NCBI GenBank assembly: GCA_963788325.1
Contig: CAWBGJ010000009.1
Coordinates: 62,001-126,000 of the forward strand
Direction: 5' to 3'
DNA from: Prado023 sp963788325
Lineage (GTDB): Bacteria > Actinomycetota > Actinomycetes > S36-B12 > CAIYMF01
Length of the DNA stretch: 64,000 nucleotides
A model generated the notes under the pieces. That model was not told the origin of the DNA, searched no databases, and saw only the letters and a list, made by a program, of their open reading frames with translations. Below, piece by piece: positions 56,098 to 64,000 of the stretch. The translations under genes and the position numbers were made by a program. Each line of letters begins with the position of its first letter. Positions within the stretch are counted from its first letter, which is position 1.

Positions 56098-56801
56098 GCG
56101 AGTGCTCCCTGCGGGGCGCCGGCCACGGACCCGGTGGCAGCCAGGTGGGTGAGGATCGAGGTGAAGAAGCCCAAGCCGTCGGTGCCGGGTCCGGTCAGCG
56201 CCTCGACGGCGTGCTCCGGGTGCGGCATCAGGCCCACCACGTTGCCGGCCTCGTTGCAGATCCCGGCGATGTCGCGCTGCGAGCCGTTCGGGTTCAGGTC
56301 CGCGTAGTAGGCGATCACCCGGCCGTCGGCCTCGAGCGCGTCGAGGGTCGCCTCGTCGGCCTGGTAGCGGCCCTCCCCGTTCTTCAACGGCACGACGATT
56401 CGCTCGCCGGCCTCGTAGTCGCGCGTCCACGGCGTGGCCGCGTTGGCGATCTCGAGCACCTGGTCGCGGCACACGAAGTGCAGCCCGGCGTTGCGGGTGA
56501 GCGCACCGGGCAGCAGGTGCGACTCGCACAGGACCTGGAAGCCGTTGCAGATGCCGAGCACCGGCAGGCCCCCGCGCGCGGCATCGACGATCGAGTCCAT
56601 CGCGGGGGCGAACCGGCTGATCGCCCCACAGCGCAGGTAGTCGCCGTAGGAGAACCCGCCGGGCAGGACGACGGCATCCACGCCGTGCAGGTCGGCATCG
56701 GCGTGCCAGAGCGCGACGGACTCACCGCCGGCGATCCGCACGGCCCGGGCGGCGTCATGGTCATCGAGTGACCCGGGGAAGGTCACCACGCCGATGCGCA
56801 T
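56094..56801 (-). CDS. purQ: Phosphoribosylformylglycinamidine synthase subunit PurQ
   Basis: This is the class I glutaminase subunit (235 residues). MRIGVVTFPGSLDDHDAARA is the PurQ start. VLPGGFSYGDYLRCGAISRF, then LGICNGFQVLCESHLLPGAL with the nucleophile Cys, and MPHPEHAVEALTGP with the catalytic His and Glu complete the triad. It overlaps purS upstream (TGATG) and purL downstream (ATGA), so all three are translationally coupled. Confidence 0.95.
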
Positions 56802-57112
56802 CAGGCCTGCTCCCCCGGCTCCGAGGCGGGCTCGCAGACGCAGTCGTCACAGTCGCACGCGACCTCCTCGCCCTCCTCGTAGATCTCGTAGTCCTCGATC
56901 ACGGAGTTGCAGAGCAACGAGCCGGCGAGTTCGTGCAGGCGCTCGGAGAGGTCCTGGTCAAGGTCTCCCTGCACCTCGATCTCGAAGCGCTTGCCCTGCC
57001 GGACCGAGGTGATGCCGGTCAGGCCCAGCCGGCCGAGGGCTCCCATCACCGCCCGGCCCTGCGGGTCGAGGATCTCGGGCTTGAGCATGACGTCGACGAC
57101 GACGCGGGCCAC
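56801..57112 (-). CDS. purS: Phosphoribosylformylglycinamidine synthase subunit PurS with Cys-rich tail
   Basis: PurS is the small subunit that bridges PurL and PurQ. VVDVMLKPEILDPQGRAVMG, ALGRLGLTGITSVRQGKRFE and CNSVIEDYEIYEEGEE match the family. A typical PurS ends soon after IEDYE (about 80-85 residues); this one continues to 103 residues with VACDCDDCVCEPASEPGEQA. The tail holds four Cys in eight residues. The extension is in frame up to a stop that overlaps the purQ ATG (TGATG), so it is unlikely to be a frameshift artefact. GTG at 57112 has AGGAG six bases upstream. Confidence 0.92.
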   Translation of the reverse strand: MARVVVDVMLKPEILDPQGRAVMGALGRLGLTGITSVRQGKRFEIEVQGDLDQDLSERLHELAGSLLCNSVIEDYEIYEEGEEVACDCDDCVCEPASEPGEQA

Positions 57113-57209
57113 GGTTGACTCCTGGGAGGGCGACGGGATAGCGACAGGACTGCTGGAGCACAGACTACCGGGGCACCGAACCAGCACCGGACCGCCGCGC
57201 ACTGCCTTC

Positions 57210-58403
57210 TCAGCCAGAGGTTGCCAGCGAGGCGGGTGCGGTCCCAGCGCCCATCGACCCGAACAGGGCGCCCGCCTGGGCCTGATCCCACTTGATGACC
57301 CATTGCCCGGACTCCCAGTGGTCGGTGTCGTCGATCGGGACGGTGGTCACCTCACCGTTTCCGGCCGCGATCCGACCGGCGCCCACGCCGAACCTGCCCA
57401 GGTCGAACAGTCCCGTGCGGGTGTCGACCGTCAGCGCGCCGACCGCGGCGTTGACGATCCCCCACTGTCGCACCGGGTTCAGCAGGGTCTGCACGCTCAG
57501 CATCTCGTCGACCATCGCCGCCATGTACTGCTGCTGGCGCTCGATGCGACCGAGGTCGCCCTTGGGATCGGCGTAGCGCATGCGCACCCAGGCCAGCGCC
57601 TGTGCACCCTCGAGGGTCTGGCATCCCGCCTGCACATCCAGGCCGCTGTTCTCGTCGGTGATCGCCTCGTCGAAGCAGGCCTCGATGCCACCGACCGCAT
57701 CGGTGAGGTCGACGATGCCGCCGAACCCGACCTCCATGTAGTGGTCGACGTGCAGGCCGGTGTTGTACTCGATGGTCTGGCTGAGCAGCGGCGCCCCACC
57801 GAAGGCGAACGCGGAGTTGATCTTGCCCCCCCGGTCCGGGACCGCGGTGCCGTCGGATCCGGTATGGGCAGGGATGGTCACCCAGGAGTCCCGGGGGATC
57901 GAGACCAGCTTCGGCGCCTGGCCCAGCTGCTGGTGCACGAGCATGATCGTGTCCGTGCGCTGGCCCTCGGTGTTGCCGGTGCGCAGCTCGCGCTGCTCCT
58001 TCTTGGTCAGGCCCTCCCGGCTGTCCGAGCCGACCATCAGCCAGACGGTGCCGTCGGTCTGCTCGATCGGGTCCGGCGAGAGGGCATCGATCTTGTTCAT
58101 GGCGAATGCGGCATAGCCGACCAGGAAGATCAGCCAGACCACATAGGCCGCGACCGCCCAGCGCAGGATCCGCAGGGGGCCCCAGCGGCGTCGGCGCTTG
58201 GTGGGCGGAGGTCGGACACCTGCGGGGGCGGGGCCCGCAGGCGCTGGACCGGCAGGAACCGCACCAGGCGGCGGGGCACTGGCCTGCTCGGCGCCCGCAA
58301 CCACCGCGGCAGTGCCCACCACGCCGTCGGCTGTCCGGGCATCCTCGCGCTCGGCGGCCCAGGAGCCGTTGGGCAGCCGCCGATAGAGGGTCGAGCCGGT
58401 CAC
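57210..58403 (-). CDS. LytR-CpsA-Psr (LCP) family protein
   Basis: LCP enzymes attach wall polymers such as arabinogalactan or teichoic acids to peptidoglycan. The 397-residue protein has a cytoplasmic N-terminus with a Pro/Ala repeat (PAGPAPAGPAPAG), a basic patch TKRRRRWG, and one membrane helix around residues 85-105. The LCP domain has LMVGSDSREGLTKKEQRELR, GQRTDTIMLVHQQL and KLVSIPRDSWVTIP, then INSAFAFGGAPLLSQTIEY and RMRYADPKGDLGRIERQQQY, which carry the conserved Asp and Arg residues. GTG at 58403 is the likely start. It is divergent from pgm. Confidence 0.9.
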   Translation of the reverse strand: MTGSTLYRRLPNGSWAAEREDARTADGVVGTAAVVAGAEQASAPPPGAVPAGPAPAGPAPAGVRPPPTKRRRRWGPLRILRWAVAAYVVWLIFLVGYAAFAMNKIDALSPDPIEQTDGTVWLMVGSDSREGLTKKEQRELRTGNTEGQRTDTIMLVHQQLGQAPKLVSIPRDSWVTIPAHTGSDGTAVPDRGGKINSAFAFGGAPLLSQTIEYNTGLHVDHYMEVGFGGIVDLTDAVGGIEACFDEAITDENSGLDVQAGCQTLEGAQALAWVRMRYADPKGDLGRIERQQQYMAAMVDEMLSVQTLLNPVRQWGIVNAAVGALTVDTRTGLFDLGRFGVGAGRIAAGNGEVTTVPIDDTDHWESGQWVIKWDQAQAGALFGSMGAGTAPASLATSG

Positions 58404-58570
58404 CGGGACATGATGCCACGCAAATCGGGGCACCGACCCCGAACTCGCGTGCGCGCCGTGCCACGCGCCGCGCTCACCGCGCCCCAGGCGGTGGACCTCA
58501 ATACGCTGGCCGATGGCAGCCGGTGGCTGTCCGACAGGCACCTACGTCCGCAAGCCCTTGAGGAGATGCC

Positions 58571-60208
<1,638 letters not shown>

Positions 60209-60287
60209 CCGCCACGCGCACACGTGCCGCGTGAACGGGGGCCCGGTGGCCCTGTAACGCTCGGCGTGATGCCGGGAACATAGGGGT

Positions 60288-60911
60288 GTGAGCAACGTTC
60301 CCGCCCCGCACGACGAGACCTGGCTGACCGACCTGTTCGGCCAGCACAGCCGGGCCGTGCTGGCCTACGCCCGGCGGCGCGTGGCCGGACCCGAGGACGC
60401 CGAGGACGTCGTGGTGGAGGTGTTCGCCACCGCGTGGCGCCGCCGCGACGTGGTCCCCGACGAGGCCCTGCCCTGGCTGTACGCCACCGCGGGCAACGTG
60501 ATCGCGCACGTGATCCGCTCGGACTCCCGGCGCACCCGCCTCGGGGCGCGCCTGGCCACGGTGCGCCCGCTGCACGAGGGACCCACGGATCCGGCCGAGG
60601 ACGTGGTCGGGGCCCTCGCCGACTCGTCGGTGGTGACCGCGGCCCTCGACGACCTCGCCGAGTCCGACGCCGAGCTGCTGCGCCTGTGGGCGTGGGAGCA
60701 GCTGGAGCCCACGGAGATCGCTGCCGTCCTGGGCTGCTCGCCGGGCACCGCCCGCACCCGGATGCATCGGGCGCGTGCCCGGCTGCGCGCCGCGCTGGTC
60801 GAACGCGGCCTGACCGGGCCCGGCATCCAGACGGATACCGGCACCGCACCGGTGCAGCCATCCACCCACCAGCCCGAACCCCCTCGGGCCACCGGCTCGG
60901 AGGAATCATGA
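60288..60911 (+). CDS. ECF-family RNA polymerase sigma factor
   Basis: The 207-residue protein has sigma region 2, LFGQHSRAVLAYARRRVAGP and EDAEDVVVEVFATAWRRRDV. Region 4 is LLRLWAWEQLEPTEIAAVLG, then CSPGTARTRMHRARARLRAA. A 40-residue Pro/Thr-rich tail follows. GTG at 60288 starts a reading frame whose stop overlaps the ATG of the next gene (ATGA). That coupled gene encodes a membrane protein, so it is the probable anti-sigma factor. Confidence 0.9.
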   Translation: MSNVPAPHDETWLTDLFGQHSRAVLAYARRRVAGPEDAEDVVVEVFATAWRRRDVVPDEALPWLYATAGNVIAHVIRSDSRRTRLGARLATVRPLHEGPTDPAEDVVGALADSSVVTAALDDLAESDAELLRLWAWEQLEPTEIAAVLGCSPGTARTRMHRARARLRAALVERGLTGPGIQTDTGTAPVQPSTHQPEPPRATGSEES

Positions 60912-62113
60912 ACACCCAGGACACCCCAGACCTCGCTGATGAGCAGCTGCGCGCGCTAGTGGCCGGGGTCGACCCGGAGGCCGGCGACCCAGTGACCGTC
61001 GACCCAGCGCTGCTGGATCGGGTCCTCGCCGACGCGGGCACCGTGCCTGCGCAGGTGCCGGGGGCCTCCGCGGCGCTGGCCCGGCCCTCGTTCCTGCGGC
61101 GGCACTGGCAGGGCTCGCTGCTGGTCGCCGCGAGCGTGGCGACGCTGGCCCTGGCCGTGCCGACGGTGCTGCCCGGGCTGGGTCTCGGGTCCGGCTCGGA
61201 CGAGTCCTCGTCCGCCGCGGACGTGGCCGCCCAGGCGGCCGCCGGGGCCACCGGCGGTCAGGACCTCGCCCTGCTGGACTCCGAGGCGGGGCTGGCCCCC
61301 GGCACGCTCGAGTCCGGCGCCGATACGGCGGCGACCGACTCCAGGTACGCGCCGGGAACCGACCAGCCAGCCGAGCAGACCCTGGTCCGCTCCGGCAGCA
61401 TGCTCGTCGGGACCGACGACGTGACCGCCGGGCGCGACTCGTTCGTGGCGGCGGTGCTGGGGATGGGCGGGCGCATCATGTCCGAGACCGTGACCAGCCA
61501 GGGCAACGGGGGCGGCAGCGGCGGCGGGGAGGTGCCCTACGGCGCCGACATGATGACCAGCAGCGACATGGGCCTCAGCTACCCCTACCCGTGGTACCCG
61601 CAGGGTCCCGGGATCTGGCTGAGTGTCGAGGTGCCGGCGCAGTCCTACGACGAGGCGATCGAGGCCGCCCGGGCCACCGGCGAGGTGGTCCAGCTGCAGC
61701 AGTCCGCCTATGACGTGGGCTCCCAGATCACGGATGTGGACGCCCGGATCGAGGCCCTCGAGAGCTCCTTGGCCCGGCTCACCGCGCTGATGGACGATGC
61801 CACGGGGATCTCCGACGTGGTGGCCCTCGAGGCCGCGATCGCCGCACGCCAGTCCGAGCTGGACTCCCTGCGCGCCCAGCAGCGTGAGCTGGCCAACCAG
61901 ACCTCGATGTCCGGGATCAGCCTGACGCTGATGAGCCCCGAGGACGCCCGGGGCACGGTCGACCCCGAGCCGCAGCTGTCCTGGTGGGAGTCGTTCACGA
62001 AGGGCCTGGCGCAGTTCTGGAGCTGGTTGGGCCACGCCCTGATCATCGTCTCGCCGCTGCTGCTGGCCGTCGCCATCATCTGGTGGGTGCGCCGGCGCCG
62101 CTCGCGGGACTGA
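60908..62113 (+). CDS. DUF4349 membrane protein, probable anti-sigma partner
   Basis: The 401-residue protein has a cytoplasmic N-terminus (about 60 residues, LADEQLRALVAGVDPEAGDP), a membrane helix near residue 70, then a Ser/Ala-rich linker. The extracellular DUF4349 domain starts TLVRSGSMLVGTDDVTAGRD, and a coiled coil TDVDARIEALESSLARLTAL follows. A C-terminal helix precedes a basic end (RRRRSRD). DUF4349 proteins are usually signal-peptide-bearing lipoproteins; here the N-terminus instead resembles a sigma-binding region. Coupling to the ECF gene by ATGA supports an anti-sigma role. The stress sensed is unknown. Confidence 0.75.
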   Translation: MNTQDTPDLADEQLRALVAGVDPEAGDPVTVDPALLDRVLADAGTVPAQVPGASAALARPSFLRRHWQGSLLVAASVATLALAVPTVLPGLGLGSGSDESSSAADVAAQAAAGATGGQDLALLDSEAGLAPGTLESGADTAATDSRYAPGTDQPAEQTLVRSGSMLVGTDDVTAGRDSFVAAVLGMGGRIMSETVTSQGNGGGSGGGEVPYGADMMTSSDMGLSYPYPWYPQGPGIWLSVEVPAQSYDEAIEAARATGEVVQLQQSAYDVGSQITDVDARIEALESSLARLTALMDDATGISDVVALEAAIAARQSELDSLRAQQRELANQTSMSGISLTLMSPEDARGTVDPEPQLSWWESFTKGLAQFWSWLGHALIIVSPLLLAVAIIWWVRRRRSRD

Positions 62114-62123
62114 ACCGCGGAAC

Positions 62124-62168
62124 CGACGAAGGCTCGTCACCGGGTCGAGGGGTGGCGAGCCTTCGTCG
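62124..62168. terminator. Bidirectional terminator between DUF4349 and trxA
   Basis: CGACGAAGGCTCG (62124-62136) pairs perfectly with CGAGCCTTCGTCG (62156-62168), and CACC/GGTG extends the stem. It lies between two converging genes, 10 bases after the DUF4349 stop. Confidence 0.7.
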
Positions 62169-62242
62169 TGCGATGTCCCGCACCCGGTCGGGGGCGATCG
62201 GGACGATCCGCCCGAACACGTACGGTCCGGACGGGCCCGACG

Positions 62243-62614
62243 TTACTGCGAGTCGCCCTTCTGGGCGGCGATTTCGCTGCGGACCTGATCCATGTCGAGC
62301 CCACGGACCGCCTCGATCACCTGCTCGAGCGCCGGGGCGGGGAGCGCGCCGGGCTGGGAGAAGACCAGCACGCCCTCGCGGAAGGCCATCAGGGTCGGGA
62401 TCGAGGTGATCTGGGCAGCCGCGGCCAGCGACTGCTCGGCCTCGGTGTCCACCTTGCCGAAGACCACGTCGGTGTGCGTCTGCGAGGCGGACTCGAACAC
62501 GGGGGCGAAGTTGCGGCAGGGACCGCACCACGCGGCCCAGAAGTCGACCAGGACGATGTCGTTACCCAGGACGGTGGACTCGAAGTCGGTGGCGGTCAGG
62601 GTTGTGGTTGCCAT
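62243..62614 (-). CDS. trxA: Thioredoxin
   Basis: The 123-residue protein has the redox active site in LVDFWAAWCGPCRNFAPVFE (WCGPC). The following VVFGKVDTEAEQSLAAAAQI, TSIPTLMAFREG carries the cis-Pro. The C-terminus has a 15-residue extension after VIEAVRG that standard TrxA lacks. ATG at 62614 gives MATTTLTATDFESTVLGNDI. It could serve as electron donor to the Bcp peroxidase encoded at the left end of the window. Confidence 0.92.
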   Translation of the reverse strand: MATTTLTATDFESTVLGNDIVLVDFWAAWCGPCRNFAPVFESASQTHTDVVFGKVDTEAEQSLAAAAQITSIPTLMAFREGVLVFSQPGALPAPALEQVIEAVRGLDMDQVRSEIAAQKGDSQ

Positions 62615-62772
62615 GCTGGATTCCCTTGCGTGTGGGGTCATCGGTCAGGGGTCATATACCCCGGTAGGTATCTCAACGATACCTGTCGCCCTCGATATTC
62701 CCACGCCCGGCGCCGGCGGGCGAAGGCCGCACGAGCCGGCTCAGCGGCCAGCAGCAGGGGACAATGGCCGGC

Positions 62773-63646
62773 ATGGGACGACGGGCGATGCGCGGCACGT
62801 CGCGCCACGTGGTCGCCTTCGGCGTGGCCGAAGCTGGTGCCTGACGCGGACCTGCGCGACGGCTGGGTCCTGCTGCTCGACGGCACCCAGCAGTCGCACG
62901 TGGACCTGGCCGAGCCTGACCGGCTCGTGTTCGAGTACATGCGTCGGATCGGGCATGTGATCGACCTGCTGCCGGCCGGTCCGCTGCGCGCCGTGCACCT
63001 GGGCGGTGGCGCGATGACGCTGCCGCGGTACGTCAGCGCGACGAGGCCGCGCAGCCGCAACCTGGTCGTCGAGCACGACGCCGCCCTCGTGGACGTGGTG
63101 CGCAACGCCCTGCCCTGGCCCCGTGCCCACCAGATCCGGGTGCGCGTGGCCGATGCCCGGCCTGCCCTGGAGTCGCTGCCCGACGCCTCGGCTGACCTCA
63201 TCGTGCTCGATGCGTTCGCCAGCGCCCGGACCCCCGGGGACCTCACGTCGCTGGAGGCGTTCGAGCACGCCCACCGCGTGGTCGGCCCCACCGGCACCGT
63301 CGTGGCCAACATCGCCGACCAGGCGTCGCTTGACTTCGCCCGACGGTTCGTCGCAGGGGTGGCAGCGACCTTCGAGCGGGTGGCACTCGCCGCAGAGCCG
63401 GGCGTGCTGCGCGGCCGGCGGTTCGGGAACCTGATCGTGGTCGGCCAGCCGGCCTCCGCGCCTGCCCTGGACCTCGAGGTGCTGACCCGGCGGTGCGCCA
63501 GCGACCCGTGGCCCGCACGCCTGATGCACGGCCAGGCACTCGCGCAGTTCTGCGCCGGCGCACAGCCGTACCTCGATGCCACGGCAACGGGCTCGCCGGC
63601 CCCGCCCGAGGGCGTGTTCGGAGCCCGCCCCGCAAGCGAGGGCTGA
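62773..63646 (+). CDS. Spermidine-synthase-like methyltransferase-fold protein (one frameshift)
   Basis: ATG at 62773 starts MGRRAMRGTSRHVVAFGVA. After a break near 62831 the frame continues KLVPDADLRDGWVLLLDGTQ, QSHVDLAEPDRLVFEYMRRI. The Rossmann core is LRAVHLGGGAMTLPRYVSAT, then LVVEHDAALVDVVRNALPWP, and SADLIVLDAFASARTPGDLT. This matches bacterial spermidine-synthase-like proteins that lack a clear polyamine-binding site, so aminopropyl transfer is uncertain. The product has about 290 residues. It lies opposite trxA. Confidence 0.75.
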
Positions 63647-63681
63647 CCCCGCCCGGCCGGAGTACCAGCGCAGCGCGGGTG

Positions 63682-64000
63682 CTAGCGCAGGGCCAGGTAG
63701 AGGAACGTGGCGGCCTCGGGCTCACCGGTCGGGGACAGGGCGTAGCCCGGGATGCTGCCGATGGGGATGTACCCCAGGCGACGGTAGAACTCCTCCTCCG
63801 GTCCGCCACCCACGCAGTCCAGCGTGATCAGGGTCCAGACCCTGGCGCGGGCATGGGACTCGGCTGCGGCCAGCAGCCTGGTGGCCACCCCGCGCCGGCG
63901 CTCGGCGGAGTGCACGAGCAGCTTGCTGAACTCGACCCGGTGCGGCTGGTTGGGCGCCTCGGCAGGACTCAACGAGATGGTGCCCACGACCTCCCCGCCG
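63682..64000 (-). CDS. GNAT-family N-acetyltransferase, 5' end outside the window
   Basis: The 3' part of a GNAT gene is present. RVEFSKLLVHSAERRRGVAT followed by RLLAAAESHARARVWTLITL is motif A, which contains the acetyl-CoA-binding (Q/R)xxGx(G/A) loop as RRRGVA. EEEFYRRLGYIPIGSIPGYA is the C-terminal motif B. The sequence runs off the right edge, so the start and substrate specificity cannot be read. Confidence 0.8.
   Translation of the reverse strand, partial: GGEVVGTISLSPAEAPNQPHRVEFSKLLVHSAERRRGVATRLLAAAESHARARVWTLITLDCVGGGPEEEFYRRLGYIPIGSIPGYALSPTGEPEAATFLYLALR

Overview
This is a high-GC chromosomal window from an actinobacterium (Actinomycetota). The phylum call rests on a WhiB-family iron-sulfur regulator, a BldC-type regulator, an LCP cell-wall ligase, a wax ester/diacylglycerol acyltransferase, DUF222/HNH (13E12-like) protein, DUF3039, DUF3073, DUF1918 and DUF2017 proteins, a stand-alone PurS subunit, and the prfB-ftsE-ftsX-smpB order. 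I cannot name a genus. I see no prophage, insertion sequence, CRISPR array or integrase.

Layout. 0-13 kb: CBS protein, oligoribonuclease, tRNA-His, tRNA-Lys and tRNA-Leu, thiol peroxidase, a FAD/Rieske oxidoreductase, the rdgB-rph-MBL hydrolase operon, murI, clpS-DUF2017-class V aminotransferase, and a secreted GH18-like protein. 13-23 kb: DUF3039, a WhiB regulator, argF, pckG, an amidase, a tandem phosphofructokinase of the kind known from eukaryotes, and a zinc metallopeptidase. 23-31 kb: a glcD-glcF pair, a cysteine hydrolase, a methyltransferase, an HNH protein, a tandem GGDEF protein, and a DUF222/HNH gene with an SOS-box-like operator. 31-41 kb: ssrA, smpB, M23 peptidase, ftsX, ftsE, prfB and a very large NAD-glutamate dehydrogenase. 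41-47.5 kb: two SRPBCC-fold proteins, patatin, WS/DGAT, the tRNA Glu-Asp-Phe cluster, a MATE exporter and BldC. 47.5-57 kb: the purine genes purM-purF and purL-purQ-purS, split by a four-gene insert. 57-64 kb: LCP protein, phosphoglucomutase, an ECF sigma factor with a membrane partner, thioredoxin, a spermidine-synthase-like protein and a truncated acetyltransferase.

Two things stand out. First, four copies of one 69-base nested palindrome lie within 3.1 kb (50.62-53.75 kb). They sit in the gaps around the genes that separate purF from purL, and two of them bracket an AbiEi/DUF559 nuclease-like gene. Arm and spacer lengths are identical in all four copies, although the spacer sequences differ. 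Second, the phosphofructokinase is a single gene of about 2.3 kb with two PFK halves. Its N-terminal half keeps the catalytic motifs and its C-terminal half has lost them, as in animal and fungal PFK.

Data quality. Many housekeeping genes (orn, bcp, rdgB, rph, murI, argF, pckG, pfk, prfB, the C-terminal third of gdh) are broken by single-base frameshifts, while conserved motifs continue on both sides of each break. I read these as assembly errors, not pseudogenes. They cluster at about 0.5-23 kb and 35.6-38.5 kb. The stretches 23-35.6 kb and 38.5-62.8 kb look nearly clean. Breakpoints given below are approximate.
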